Part shown: piece by piece, positions 11,692 to 21,091 of the stretch
Layout: each line of letters opens with the position of its first letter
How positions within the stretch are numbered: the first letter of the stretch is position 1
Source of the DNA: Streptomyces sp. 846.5
Lineage (GTDB): Bacteria; Actinomycetota; Actinomycetes; Streptomycetales; Streptomycetaceae
Reading direction: 5' to 3'
DNA: 64,000 bases
Assembly (NCBI RefSeq): GCF_004365705.1
Contig: NZ_SOBN01000003.1
Location: 496,001 to 560,000, forward strand
Notes under the pieces: generated by a model
What the model saw: only the letters and a program-made list of their open reading frames with translations
The model's database searches: none
Told to the model about the DNA's origin: nothing
Position numbers and translations under genes: made by a program

Positions 11692-12321
11692 ATGGCGGAC
11701 AAGGCAAGGAGCGGGGCTGCGGGGGTACGCCGCGCGGAGACGTCCGTGGCGGGTCCCGGAGATGTGGGGGAGGGTATCGTGGTCCGACGCAAGACGGAGG
11801 CCGTGACCAGGCCGGCCGTGACCAGGCCGGCCGCGACCCGGCCGGGCGGCAGCCGGGCCAGGACCGCCCCGGCCGGAAGCACGCCCGACACCGCGGCCGA
11901 CTCGCCGGTCGAGGCCCCGGCCGCGGCCGGCACCCTTCCGGTGCGGCCGGGCGAGGAGCCCTGGACCGAGGCCGAGGTCACCGAGCTCAGGCAGGAGCTG
12001 GTGAGCGAGGCCGCCGCGCTGGGCGCGGAGATCGCCGCCTCCGAGGAGGCCGTCAGCGGCCTGATGCGGGACTCCGGCGACGGCGCCGGCGACGACCAGG
12101 TGGACGCCGGGACCAAGAACATCTCCCGGGAGCACGAGCTGTCGCTGGCCGCCAACGCCCGCGACATGCTGGCCCAGACCGAGCGGGCCCTGGCGCGGCT
12201 CACCGGCACCGGCTTCGGCCTCTGCGAGTCCTGCGGCGAGCCCATCGGCAAGGCCAGGGTCCAGGCCTTCCCCCGGGCCACCCTCTGCGTCCAGTGCAAG
12301 GCCAAGCAGGAGCGCCGGTAG
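11692..12321 (+). CDS. DksA/TraR-family C4 zinc-finger protein
   Basis: This 209-aa protein ends with a DksA/TraR zinc finger: CESCGEPIGKARVQAFPRAT followed by LCVQCKAKQERR, with four cysteines spaced CxxC...CxxC. An acidic coiled-coil region (about residues 95-165) precedes it. The first 90 residues are disordered, rich in Ala, Thr, Arg and Pro. Family members bind the RNA polymerase secondary channel or act as general stress regulators; the target here is unknown. I chose ATG 11692 (AAAGGGG upstream) over an in-frame ATG at 11551, since the sequence before it does not resemble protein. It sits upstream of lspA as in other Streptomyces. Confidence 0.85.
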   Translation: MADKARSGAAGVRRAETSVAGPGDVGEGIVVRRKTEAVTRPAVTRPAATRPGGSRARTAPAGSTPDTAADSPVEAPAAAGTLPVRPGEEPWTEAEVTELRQELVSEAAALGAEIAASEEAVSGLMRDSGDGAGDDQVDAGTKNISREHELSLAANARDMLAQTERALARLTGTGFGLCESCGEPIGKARVQAFPRATLCVQCKAKQERR

Positions 12322-12333
12322 CGGCCGTGACGG

Positions 12334-13092
12334 GTGGTGCGGACCAGTCCGCGCCACCCGGTGGGCGTACCGTACGCTCGACGTAAGACCACCCGTCTCG
12401 GTGTAGCGGAGAGCATCATCAGTACCCCAGGTTTCCAGAAGGCTCCGGCGGCTGACTCTGCCGTGCCGGTCGACCCTGCCGCCCCCGCCGACTCTGCCTC
12501 GTCCACTGATCCGCTCGCCTCCGAGCAGCCGGTCCGGCGCAGGCGCAGGATCGGCGTGCTGCTCTCGGTCGCCCTGCTCGCGTACCTGCTGGACCTCGGC
12601 AGCAAGCTGCTGGTGGTCGCCAGACTGGAGTACCACGAGCCGATCAGGATCGCCGGCGACTGGGTGATGCTCCAGGCCATCCGCAACCCCGGCGCAGCTT
12701 TCGGCATGGGCGCGGCGATGACCATCGTCTTCACCGTCATCGCCACCACCGTGGTGGTGGTCATCTGCCGACTCGCCCGCAAGCTCTACAGCCTGCCCTG
12801 GGCCATCGCCCTGGGCCTGCTGCTGGGCGGCGCCTTCGGCAATCTGACGGACCGTGTCTTCCGCTCGCCGTCCACCTTCCGCGGCGCGGTCGTGGACTTC
12901 ATCTCGGTCAAGCACTTCGCCGTCTTCAACCTCGCCGACTCGGCGATCGTCTGCGGCGGCATCCTGGTGGTGCTGCTCTCCTTCCTCGGCACCAACCCGG
13001 ACGGGACCACGATGCGCGAGGACGGCGACAAGGCCGCCGGGGAGAGGGCCGCCGAGCAGAGGGCTTCCGAGGACGGCGACGGCAAGGCCTGA
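12334..13092 (+). CDS. lspA: Lipoprotein signal peptidase (signal peptidase II)
   Basis: LspA cleaves prolipoproteins at the lipobox cysteine after diacylglyceryl transfer. The core is clear: four membrane segments, the motif block [11 protein letters not shown] with the Asn, the conserved GNLTDRVFR with the first catalytic Asp, and [20 protein letters not shown] with the second. The start is uncertain. Streptomyces homologues, from memory, begin near AESIISTP, but here that point is a GTA codon, with GTG one frame away running straight into TAG. Upstream in-frame GTGs are 12334, 12337 and 12361, and none has a good ribosome site. I give the longest form (252 aa). Confidence 0.9.
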   Translation: MVRTSPRHPVGVPYARRKTTRLGVAESIISTPGFQKAPAADSAVPVDPAAPADSASSTDPLASEQPVRRRRRIGVLLSVALLAYLLDLGSKLLVVARLEYHEPIRIAGDWVMLQAIRNPGAAFGMGAAMTIVFTVIATTVVVVICRLARKLYSLPWAIALGLLLGGAFGNLTDRVFRSPSTFRGAVVDFISVKHFAVFNLADSAIVCGGILVVLLSFLGTNPDGTTMREDGDKAAGERAAEQRASEDGDGKA

Positions 13093-13118
13093 TGGCGGGC
13101 CGGGCCCGGGCGGTCCGG

Positions 13119-13124
13119 CATACT
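13119..13124 (+). promoter_or_regulatory. -10 box CATACT, leaderless start of rluD
   Basis: CATACT lies exactly 7 nt before the GTG start at 13132, in the short gap after lspA. No Shine-Dalgarno sequence is seen. Confidence 0.4.
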
Positions 13125-13131
13125 CGTTCAG

Positions 13132-14070
13132 GTGACCACCGTTCCGCAGATCCGAAACCTGCCCGTACCCGACGGCCTTGAGGGCGAGCGTGTCGACGCC
13201 GCCATCGCCCGGATGTTCGGGTTCTCCCGCACCAAGGCCGCCGAGCTGGCCGCGGAGGGCAAGGTGACGCTGGACGGCTCCGTGGTGGGCAAGTCCGACC
13301 GGGTGATGGCCGGGGCCTGGATGGAGGTCGAGATCCCGGCGCCGCCCGCGCCGGTGCAGATCGTCGCGGAGCGCATCGACAATATGAAGATCGTCTACGA
13401 CGACGACGATCTGGTCGTCGTGGACAAGCCGGTCGGCGTCGCGGCCCACCCCAGCCCCGGCTGGACCGGCCCCACCGTCATCGGCGGTCTGGCCGGCGCC
13501 GGCTACCGGATCTCCACCTCCGGCGCCGCCGAGCGCCAGGGCGTGGTGCACCGACTGGACGTCGGCACCTCCGGGCTGATGGTGGTCGCCAAGTCCGAGC
13601 GCGCCTACACGCTGCTCAAGGGGCAGTTCCGGGACCGGGTCGTGGAGAAGAAGTACAACGCCCTGGTCCAGGGACACCCCGACCCGATGTCCGGCACCGT
13701 GGACGCGCCCATCGACCGGCACCCCAGCAGCGACTGGAAGTGGGCCGTCGTCGCCAACGGCAAGCCGTCGATCACCCACTACGACCTGATCGAGGCGTAC
13801 CGGGCCGCCTCGCTGCTGGACATCAAGCTGGAGACCGGCCGCACCCACCAGATCCGGGTGCACATGTCCGCGCTGCGGCACCCCTGCGTCGGCGACATCA
13901 CCTACGGCGCCGACCCCACCCTGGCCAAGCGGCTCAAGCTGACCCGGCAGTGGCTGCACGCCGTCCAGCTCGGCTTCGAACATCCCGGCAGCGGGGAGTG
14001 GGTCGAGTTCCGCAGCGAGTACCCCGAAGACCTGGCCCGCGCCCTGGAGATCATCAGTGCCGAAAGCTGA
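13132..14070 (+). CDS. rluD: RluA/RluD-family 23S rRNA pseudouridine synthase
   Basis: The 312-aa enzyme isomerises uridines in large-subunit rRNA (helix 69 sites in characterised RluD). It has an N-terminal S4 RNA-binding domain (about residues 17-75, [22 protein letters not shown]), then the catalytic domain with [17 protein letters not shown], where D143 is the nucleophilic aspartate. A second conserved block is [20 protein letters not shown]. It follows lspA, as in most bacteria. The exact target uridines cannot be told from sequence. Confidence 0.93.
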   Translation: MTTVPQIRNLPVPDGLEGERVDAAIARMFGFSRTKAAELAAEGKVTLDGSVVGKSDRVMAGAWMEVEIPAPPAPVQIVAERIDNMKIVYDDDDLVVVDKPVGVAAHPSPGWTGPTVIGGLAGAGYRISTSGAAERQGVVHRLDVGTSGLMVVAKSERAYTLLKGQFRDRVVEKKYNALVQGHPDPMSGTVDAPIDRHPSSDWKWAVVANGKPSITHYDLIEAYRAASLLDIKLETGRTHQIRVHMSALRHPCVGDITYGADPTLAKRLKLTRQWLHAVQLGFEHPGSGEWVEFRSEYPEDLARALEIISAES

Positions 14071-14542
14071 CACGCCCGACTCGTCCGACATCCGCGTCGC
14101 CGTCTCGCCGGCCGACCTGGAGACCGTCCACGCCATCAGGCGCGAGGTCTTCATCGTCGAGCAGAACGTCCCCGAGGACGAGGAGTGGGACGACCTCGAC
14201 CCGACCTCGCTGCACCTGCTGGCCTTCGGCGCGGACGGCACCCCGCTCGGCACCGGCCGGCTGATCCACGGCGAACAGGCCCTGAAGATCACCGGCCGGG
14301 AGGGCGCCGTGCTGCTCGGCCGCCTCGCGGTCAGCGCCGCCGCCCGCGGCACCGGCCTCGGCGTGGCCCTGGTCCGCGCCATCGAGGAGCAGGGCCGGGC
14401 CCGTGGCGCCGTCGAGGTGGAACTGCACGCGCAGACCCACGCGCTGGGCTTCTACGAGCGCCTCGGCTATGTCGCGGAAGGCCCCGAGTACCTGGACGGC
14501 GGTATCCCCCACCGCACGATGACCCGATCCCTGGCAGGCTGA
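14057..14542 (+). CDS. GNAT-family N-acetyltransferase
   Basis: This 161-aa single-domain GNAT protein overlaps the end of rluD by 14 nt. Acetyl-CoA-binding motif A is [20 protein letters not shown]; the later block [16 protein letters not shown] is motif B, with the conserved Tyr, and [13 protein letters not shown] resembles the ElaA-like subgroup. The N-terminal [20 protein letters not shown] also fits ElaA/YjcF-type proteins. The substrate is unknown. Overlap with rluD suggests co-transcription. Confidence 0.88.
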   Translation: MPKADTPDSSDIRVAVSPADLETVHAIRREVFIVEQNVPEDEEWDDLDPTSLHLLAFGADGTPLGTGRLIHGEQALKITGREGAVLLGRLAVSAAARGTGLGVALVRAIEEQGRARGAVEVELHAQTHALGFYERLGYVAEGPEYLDGGIPHRTMTRSLAG

Positions 14543-14596
14543 TCAAGAGCTGTTCGGAGACGGCCTCGGCGGCGAGCGGGAGAGGGTGGCGGCGGG

Positions 14597-16192
14597 ATGA
14601 CCCAGCTGATGCTGCTCTTCATCGTCCTGCTGGCCTCGGTGATCACCACTCCGCTCGCGGATCGCATCGGGTTCCCGCAGCCGGTGATGATGACGCTGGT
14701 CGGCATCCTGATGGCGGTGCTGCCGTTCGTCCCCAACATCACCCTTGAGCCGGACCTGATCCTGCCGCTGGTGCTCCCGCCGCTGATCTACGCCGCGGCC
14801 CAACGCTCCACCACCCGCTACTTCCGCGCGAACTCCCGGGTGATCCTGCTGCTGGCGGTCGCGCTGGTGCTGGTCACCACCGCGGTGGTGGCCTGGGCCG
14901 CGCACTGGATCATGCCCGCCCTGCCGCTCGCCGCCGCCGTCGCCCTGGGCGCGATCATCTCCCCGCCCGACCCGATCGCGGCCGCCGCGGTGGCCGGCAG
15001 CGTCGGCCTGCCGCGCCGGCTCATGGGCATCCTGGAGACCGAGGGACTGTTCAACGACGTCACCGCGCTGGTGGTGTACGGGCTGGCGGTGGACGCCGTG
15101 GTCAGCGGCCACTTCTCGGCCCTGAACGCGGTCGGGCTGCTGGTGCTCTCGGCCGTCCTCGCGGTGGTCATCGGCGTGGGCCTGGGCTGGCTCAGCGGCA
15201 AGATCATGAGCATGCTCGACGACCCCACCCTGCAGGTCGCGCTCAGCCTGCTGGTGCCCTTCGCGGCCTACTCGCTGGCCGAGCAGCTGCACGGCTCGGG
15301 CGTCCTGGCCGTCCTGGTCTGCTCGCTGTGGATCAACGACCGCACGGTGGGCGCCGACGACGTCGGCTACCGCCTGGTCGGCAGCGCCTTCTGGGACGTG
15401 GTGGAGCTGCTGATCTCCGGCATGGCCTTCGGCCTGATCGGGCTGGAGCTGGCCAGCGTCCTCAAGGAGGTCGGCCACCAGTGGACCAGCATGCTCGGGG
15501 ACGCCGGGCTGGTCATCGTGGTGGTGGTCGGGGTCCGCTTCCTCTGGCTGCTCCCCGGCGCCTGGGTCCTCCTGCAGTGGGACCGGCGCCGCGGCGAGCA
15601 GGAGGAGGCCGCGCCGCTGAGCTGGCGCGAGTCCGTGGTGCTGTGGTGGTCCGGGATGCGCGGAGTGGCCTCGGTCGCCCTCGCCCTGGCCATCCCGTTC
15701 ACCGTGCACAGCGGCGGGTCCTTCCCGGGCCGGGACGAGATCGTCTTCATCGCCTTCTGCGTGGTCCTGTTCACCCTGCTGGTCCAGGGCATGACGCTGT
15801 CCTGGGTGGTCAAGCGCCTCCACCTGAGCCGCGACGAGGACGCCGAGGACGCCGCCGAGCGCCAGCTCTGGTACCGCGTCTCCAAGGCCGGCCTGCGCCG
15901 CCTCAAGGAGCTCGCCCAGGCCGAGGACCTCCCGGAGGAACTGGTCGACCGCCTGAAGCAGCGTCAGACCGACCGCCTGGCCCGCAACCGCCCGGACATG
16001 TACGACGAGGACCAGCGGCTGGAGCTGAAGAAGCGCGTCCAGCAGGTCCGCCTCTTCCAGCAGGTCGAGCAGGAGATGCTCGCGGCGGGCCGGGTCGAGA
16101 TGCAGGAGGCCCGGATGGAACCGGGGGCGGACCCGGAACTGGTGGACCGGGTGATCCGGAGGCTGGACATCCGCAGCGCGCCGCAGCGGTAG
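14597..16192 (+). CDS. CPA1-family Na+/H+ antiporter
   Basis: This 531-aa membrane protein has about 12 predicted hydrophobic segments in the first 400 residues and a long charged cytoplasmic tail. The ion-site motif of CPA1 antiporters is seen as ISPPDPIAAAAVAGSVGLPR, followed by LETEGLFNDVTALVVYGLAV, and a conserved arginine block VLWWSGMRGVASVALALAIP. It would exchange Na+ (or K+) for protons at the plasma membrane. The ATG start is preceded by GGGAGAGGGTGG. Cation specificity cannot be assigned. Confidence 0.9.
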   Translation: MTQLMLLFIVLLASVITTPLADRIGFPQPVMMTLVGILMAVLPFVPNITLEPDLILPLVLPPLIYAAAQRSTTRYFRANSRVILLLAVALVLVTTAVVAWAAHWIMPALPLAAAVALGAIISPPDPIAAAAVAGSVGLPRRLMGILETEGLFNDVTALVVYGLAVDAVVSGHFSALNAVGLLVLSAVLAVVIGVGLGWLSGKIMSMLDDPTLQVALSLLVPFAAYSLAEQLHGSGVLAVLVCSLWINDRTVGADDVGYRLVGSAFWDVVELLISGMAFGLIGLELASVLKEVGHQWTSMLGDAGLVIVVVVGVRFLWLLPGAWVLLQWDRRRGEQEEAAPLSWRESVVLWWSGMRGVASVALALAIPFTVHSGGSFPGRDEIVFIAFCVVLFTLLVQGMTLSWVVKRLHLSRDEDAEDAAERQLWYRVSKAGLRRLKELAQAEDLPEELVDRLKQRQTDRLARNRPDMYDEDQRLELKKRVQQVRLFQQVEQEMLAAGRVEMQEARMEPGADPELVDRVIRRLDIRSAPQR

Positions 16193-16235
16193 CGTCCCCT
16201 CCCATGCCCGGGTATGCGGTGACTGCTGTGCACGA

Positions 16236-16264
16236 TTGACGAACTGGCGTATGTGATTTACGAG
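16236..16264 (+). promoter_or_regulatory. Candidate promoter of the lipoprotein gene
   Basis: TTGACG at 16236-16241 and TACGAG at 16259-16264 are 17 nt apart, about 75 nt before the GTG at 16338. The -35 is good and the -10 moderate. Confidence 0.35.
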
Positions 16265-16337
16265 TTGTGAGTGTTCTGCGGTGATCGGGTGAGTACCGTG
16301 TGACGGCACTGAAGGTCCGAGTCATTGGAGGACTCCT

Positions 16338-16847
16338 GTGCCGCCCACCCGCATATCCAGATCCGCCCGCCGTCTCACCGCCGGTCTCGCTGCCCTGGCC
16401 GTCGCCGCCCTGCTGGCCGCCTGCGGCCCGACCGCGGGGGCGGCGTCGGCCGGGCATCAGCCGACCGCGACGGTGACCGCGTCATCGTCGCCGTCCACGT
16501 CCGCGCCGACGACCGCGCCTCCCACCACCCCGGCGCCGGCCACGACGCACCCCGGCGCCACGCCGTCACCCCGTCGGACCACTGCCGCGCCGACCCACAG
16601 GGCCAGCACCGTCGCCTCGACGACCAAGCCGGCGGCCACGACGACGACCAAGGCCCCCACCCAGGCGCCGACGAAAGCCGCCACCAAGCCCGCCACCGGC
16701 TGCACGATCGTCTCCGCCGCCGGCAACTGCTACAAGGCCGGCCAGTTCTGCCGCACCTCCGATCTCGGGAAGACCACCGATGACGCCAACGGCAGGCTGC
16801 TGAAGTGCGCCATGGAGAGCGGTCGCCCGCACTGGCAGTACGCCTGA
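16338..16847 (+). CDS. Small secreted lipoprotein with Thr/Pro-rich linker and Cys-containing C-terminal domain
   Basis: The 169-aa product begins with a basic n-region and a hydrophobic stretch ending in the lipobox LLAAC, so it should be lipid-anchored outside the membrane. A disordered Thr/Ala/Ser/Pro linker (about residues 35-120) follows. The C-terminal 45 residues form a small domain with four cysteines, TGCTIVSAAGNCYKAGQFCR and LLKCAMESGRPHWQYA. This resembles short secreted domains common in actinobacteria, but I cannot name a function. The GTG start has GGAGG 8-12 nt upstream. Confidence 0.75.
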   Translation: MPPTRISRSARRLTAGLAALAVAALLAACGPTAGAASAGHQPTATVTASSSPSTSAPTTAPPTTPAPATTHPGATPSPRRTTAAPTHRASTVASTTKPAATTTTKAPTQAPTKAATKPATGCTIVSAAGNCYKAGQFCRTSDLGKTTDDANGRLLKCAMESGRPHWQYA

Positions 16848-16967
16848 GTGCAGGCAGCGGGTGCCGGAAATCGTAGTGTTCGATACAGTATGTTATGAAT
16901 GATGCACTCCGAGTAACGGGCGGCAGGTTTCCGGCATGTGTCTTCGGTCTCACTTCGAAATTTCCCC

Positions 16968-17043
16968 GACGAGCCGTCAGATTTGACTGACGATCCGTCA
17001 AGTTCCGGGGCCAGCAGTGCGCATATTCACTGACGATGTGTCA
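16968..17043. promoter_or_regulatory. Three copies of a TGACGNNNCGTCA-like dyad upstream of the NRPS gene
   Basis: Dyads are at 16968-16980 (GACGAGCCGTCAG), 16988-17000 (TGACGATCCGTCA) and 17031-17043 (TGACGATGTGTCA). The middle copy is a perfect 5+5 inverted repeat with a 3-bp spacer. They lie in the 305-bp gap before the Pls-type gene, 75-150 bp before a candidate -10 box TAGCAT at 17118-17123. This form is typical of TetR-type operators. No regulator gene is adjacent. The rest of the gap shows nothing else. Confidence 0.55.
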
Positions 17044-17152
17044 GGAATCATGCGGTAGAAGGCCATTGCCGGTCCGATGTCGTTCCGACTTCGATACCGC
17101 CGGCGCGTCCGCCGGACTAGCATCGACCGGGTTGTCGACGAGATGAGGACCG

Positions 17153-20100
17153 ATGGCCACGGCCGTGTACGCCCCGTACCTGGAGAATGCCGAAGCCCCG
17201 AGCGGGCTCGCGCTGTTCCCCGGGCGCCCCGCACACGCCCCGCGCACCCTGCTCGACATCCTCGACGCCGCCGTCGCCGCGCACCCCGACGAGCCCGCGC
17301 TGGACGACGGCCGGACCGCTCTGAGCTACCGGGCCCTGGCGGCCGAGGTGGACGCGCTGCGGCGCACCCTCGCCGCCGCCGGGGTCGGCCGGGGGGACCG
17401 GGTCGGGGTGCGGGTGCCCTCCGGGACGGCCGACCTCTACGTCGCGATCCTCGCCGTGCTGGCCGCCGGCGCCGCCTACGTCCCGGTGGACGCCGAGGAC
17501 CCCGACGAGCGCGCCGCGCTGGTCTTCGGCGAGGCCGAGGTCTGCGCGGTGCTGGGCGCGGACCGGGCACTCACCCTGACGGAGCACGCCCCCAAGGCCC
17601 CCGACGCGGCTCCCGGCCGCCCCGGCCTCGGCGACGACGCCTGGATCATCTTCACCTCCGGATCCACCGGAAAGCCCAAGGGCGTGGCCGTCACCCACCG
17701 CAGCGCCGCCGCCTTCGTCGACGCCGAGGCCGCCCTGTTCCAGCAGGAGGAGCCGCTCGGCCCGGGCGACCGGGTGATGGCTGGGCTCTCGGTCGCCTTC
17801 GACGCCTCCTGCGAGGAGATGTGGCTCGCCTGGCGCTACGGCGCCTGCCTGGTCACCGTCCCGCGCTCACAGGTCCGCAGCGGCGCCGACCTCGGCCCCT
17901 GGCTGGTCGAGCAGGAGATCACCGTGGTCTCCACCGTCCCCACGCTGGCCTCGCTCTGGCCCGCCGACGCGCTCGGCGACGTCCGGCTGCTGATCTTCGG
18001 CGGCGAGGCCTGCCCGCCCGAGCTGGCCGAGCGGCTGGCCACCGAAGGCCGCGAGGTCTGGAACACCTACGGCCCCACCGAGGCCACCGTCGTCGCCTGC
18101 GCCGCGCCGCTCACCGGCGAGGCCCCGGTCCGCATCGGTCTGCCGCTGGACGGCTGGGAGCTCGCCGTCGTCGACGAGCAGGGCCAGGTCGTCGGCATGG
18201 GCGAGAGCGGCCAGCTGGTCATCGGCGGCGTCGGCCTGGCCCGCTACCTCGACCCCGAGAAGGACGCCGAGAAGTACGCCCCACTGGAGTCCGTCGGCTG
18301 GGAGCGCGCCTACCGCAGCGGCGACCTGGTGCTGGCCCAGCCCGAGGGACTGGTCTTCCTCGGCCGGGCCGACGAGCAGATCAAGCTCGGCGGCCGCCGG
18401 ATCGAGCTCGGCGAGGTCGACGCGGTGCTCCAGGCGCTGCCCGGGGTCACCGGCGCAGCCGCCGCCGTCCGCACCGCCCGCAGCGGCAACCAGCTCCTGG
18501 TGGGGTACCTGGTCGCCGACCAGGTGTTCGACCAGGAGGCGGCCGTCCAGCAGCTGCGGGCCGAGCTGCCCGCCGCCATGGTCCCGCTGCTCGCCCTGGT
18601 CGAGGACCTGCCGGTGCGCACCTCCGGCAAGGTCGACCGCAACGCCCTGCCCTGGCCGCTGGCCCAGCTGGAGACCAAGGGCGCCGCCGAACAGCTCTAC
18701 GGCACCGAGGCCTGGCTCGCCGAGCAGTGGGCCGAGGTGCTCGGCGTGCCGGTGGGCAGCGCCAAGGACGACTTCTTCGCCGTCGGCGGCAGCAGCCTCG
18801 GCGCGGCCCGCCTGGTCACCCTGATCCGGTCCCGCTACGCGGCCATCGCCGTCAGCGACATCTACCAGGCCCCGGTCCTGCGCGACCTGGCCCGCAGGCT
18901 GGAGACCTCCGTCCAGACCGCCGGCACCGTCCGCGAGGTCGCGCCGACCCCGCGCCGGGCCGGGGTCGTGCAGACCCTGCTCACCGTCCCGCTGCTCACC
19001 GTGGTCGGACTGCGCTGGACCGTGGCGCTCGCCGCGCTGGCGCACCTGCTCGGCTGGTGGGGCTTCGGCGCCTCCGCCTGGGCCTCCTGGTGGCTGCTGG
19101 TCCCGGCCGCCGCCGTGCTGTGGTCCCCGGTCGGCCGGATCGCCCTGGCGGCCGGCGGCGCCCGGCTGCTGCTGCGCGGCGTCCAGCCCGGCACGCACCC
19201 GCGCGGCGGCAGCGTGCACCTGCGGCTGTGGACCGCGGAGCGGCTCGCCGAGCTGAGCGGCGCCACCGACCTCTCCGGGTCCTGGCTGCTCCGCTACGCC
19301 CGCGCGCTCGGCGCCAAGGTCGGCCCGGACGTGGACCTGCACACCCTGCCGCCGGTCACCGGGATGCTGAAGCTCGGCAAGGGCTGCGCGGTCGAGGCCG
19401 ACGTCGACCTCAGCGGCTGGTGGCTGGACGGCGACCTGCTGCACCTCGGCGCGGTCCGGGTCGGCGCCGGCGCCGTCGTCGGTACCCGCTCCATCCTTTT
19501 CCCCGGCTCTCGGGTCGGAAAGCGCGCCGAGATCGCCCCCGGATCCGGGGTCACCGGCCAGGTCCCCACCGGCCAGCGCTGGGCCGGCGCCCCCGCCGTC
19601 AAGACCGGCCGCGCCAACCGCGCCTGGCCCAAGGAGCGTCCGGCCCGCACCAGGGGCTGGGCCGCGATGTACGGGCTCGGCGGCGCCGGCCTCAGCCTGC
19701 TGCCGCTGCTCGCCGCGCTGCCCGCGGTGGCCGTCCTGGCCGCCTTCGTCAGCCCCGGGACGGTCGGCAGCGTCCTGGTCCAGGCCCTGGCCGCGGTGCC
19801 GCTGGCCACCCTCACCGGGTTCGTCGCCTACGCGCTGCTGGTCCTGGTCGCCGTCCGGCTGCTCGGCATCGGGCTGCGCGCCGGGCACCACCCGCTGCAC
19901 AGCCGCACCGCCTGGCAGGCCTGGACCGTGATCCAGCTGATGGACCTCGCCCGCGGCAGCCTCTTCCCGCTCTACGCCAGCCTGTTCACCCCGGCCTGGC
20001 TGCGCGCCCTCGGCATGAAGGTGGGCCGCGGCGTCGAAGCATCCACGGTGCTGGCGCTGCCCAGCATGACCACCGTCGGCGACGGCGCCTTCCTCGCCGA

Positions 20101-21043
20101 CGACACCCTGATCGCCCCCTATGAGCTGGGCGGCGGCTGGCTGCGCATCGACGAGGCCGAGATCGGCGAACGCGCTTTCCTCGGCAACTCCGGGATGACC
20201 GCGCCCGGACGCAGCGTCCCGGACCGCGGGCTGGTCGGCGTGCTCTCGGCCACCCCCAAGAAGGCCAAGAAGGGCAGCTCCTACCTCGGCATGCCGCCGA
20301 TGAAGCTCCCGCGCCGGGCCGAGACCGGCGACCAGAGCCTCACCTACGCCCCGGCGCTGCGGCTCAAGCTGATGCGCGGCGCCATGGAGCTGTTCCGGAT
20401 CGTGCCGGTGATGGCCGCCGTGGCGCTCGGCTTCTGCGTGCTGGGGGTTCTGGCGCTGCTCGCCCAGGAGGGCGGGCTGCTGCTCGCCGCGGTCTGCTCG
20501 GGCGCCGTGCTGCTGGCCGCCGGGGTGACCGCCTGCGCGGTGTCGCTGGCCGCGAAGTGGCTGCTCATCGGCCGTTTCAAGGCTGTCGAGCACCCGCTCT
20601 GGAGCAGCCATGTCTGGCGCAATGAGCTCGCCGACACCTTCACCGAGGTCCTCGCCGCGCCCTGGCTGCTGAACGCGGTGCCCGGCACGCCGGTGCTCAA
20701 CCTCTGGCTGCGCGGCCTCGGCGCGAGCGTCGGCCGCGGCGTCTGGTGCGAGAGCTACTGGCTGCCCGAGGCCGACCTGGTCACCCTCGGTGACGGGGTC
20801 AGCGTCAACCGCGGCTGCGTGCTGCAGACCCACCTGTTCCACGACCGGATCATGCGGATGGACACCGTCACCCTCCAGGAGGGTGCCACCCTGGGCCCGC
20901 ACGGTATCGTCCTGCCCGGAACCACCATCGGCGCACGCACCACCCTGGGACCCGCGTCCCTGGTGATGCGCGGCGAGTCCGTGCCCGCGGACAGCCGCTG
21001 GCTGGGCAACCCGATCGCGCCCTGGGCCTGCTCCGTCCCCTAG
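17153..21043 (+). CDS. Pls/PosA-type single-module NRPS; predicted lysine-activating poly-amino-acid synthetase
   Basis: The 1296-aa protein has the architecture of epsilon-poly-L-lysine synthetase (about 1300 aa): adenylation domain (about 30-510) with IIFTSGSTGKPKG, NTYGPTEATV, YRSGDLV and RTSGKVDRNALP; a carrier domain with DDFFAVGGSSLGAARL (phosphopantetheine Ser about S548); then six membrane segments in three pairs separating three left-handed beta-helix-like soluble domains. No condensation or thioesterase domain is present. Aligning the pocket to GrsA, I read the ten-residue code as DAESIGTVVK, close to the bacitracin lysine code DAESIGSVCK. ATG 17153 has GATGAGGA upstream. Product length and linkage are unknown. 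Confidence 0.9.
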   Translation: MATAVYAPYLENAEAPSGLALFPGRPAHAPRTLLDILDAAVAAHPDEPALDDGRTALSYRALAAEVDALRRTLAAAGVGRGDRVGVRVPSGTADLYVAILAVLAAGAAYVPVDAEDPDERAALVFGEAEVCAVLGADRALTLTEHAPKAPDAAPGRPGLGDDAWIIFTSGSTGKPKGVAVTHRSAAAFVDAEAALFQQEEPLGPGDRVMAGLSVAFDASCEEMWLAWRYGACLVTVPRSQVRSGADLGPWLVEQEITVVSTVPTLASLWPADALGDVRLLIFGGEACPPELAERLATEGREVWNTYGPTEATVVACAAPLTGEAPVRIGLPLDGWELAVVDEQGQVVGMGESGQLVIGGVGLARYLDPEKDAEKYAPLESVGWERAYRSGDLVLAQPEGLVFLGRADEQIKLGGRRIELGEVDAVLQALPGVTGAAAAVRTARSGNQLLVGYLVADQVFDQEAAVQQLRAELPAAMVPLLALVEDLPVRTSGKVDRNALPWPLAQLETKGAAEQLYGTEAWLAEQWAEVLGVPVGSAKDDFFAVGGSSLGAARLVTLIRSRYAAIAVSDIYQAPVLRDLARRLETSVQTAGTVREVAPTPRRAGVVQTLLTVPLLTVVGLRWTVALAALAHLLGWWGFGASAWASWWLLVPAAAVLWSPVGRIALAAGGARLLLRGVQPGTHPRGGSVHLRLWTAERLAELSGATDLSGSWLLRYARALGAKVGPDVDLHTLPPVTGMLKLGKGCAVEADVDLSGWWLDGDLLHLGAVRVGAGAVVGTRSILFPGSRVGKRAEIAPGSGVTGQVPTGQRWAGAPAVKTGRANRAWPKERPARTRGWAAMYGLGGAGLSLLPLLAALPAVAVLAAFVSPGTVGSVLVQALAAVPLATLTGFVAYALLVLVAVRLLGIGLRAGHHPLHSRTAWQAWTVIQLMDLARGSLFPLYASLFTPAWLRALGMKVGRGVEASTVLALPSMTTVGDGAFLADDTLIAPYELGGGWLRIDEAEIGERAFLGNSGMTAPGRSVPDRGLVGVLSATPKKAKKGSSYLGMPPMKLPRRAETGDQSLTYAPALRLKLMRGAMELFRIVPVMAAVALGFCVLGVLALLAQEGGLLLAAVCSGAVLLAAGVTACAVSLAAKWLLIGRFKAVEHPLWSSHVWRNELADTFTEVLAAPWLLNAVPGTPVLNLWLRGLGASVGRGVWCESYWLPEADLVTLGDGVSVNRGCVLQTHLFHDRIMRMDTVTLQEGATLGPHGIVLPGTTIGARTTLGPASLVMRGESVPADSRWLGNPIAPWACSVP

Positions 21044-21091
21044 GACGGGGAGCACCCGCCTGAGCACCAACCGCACTGGAGCAGAGCAGCA

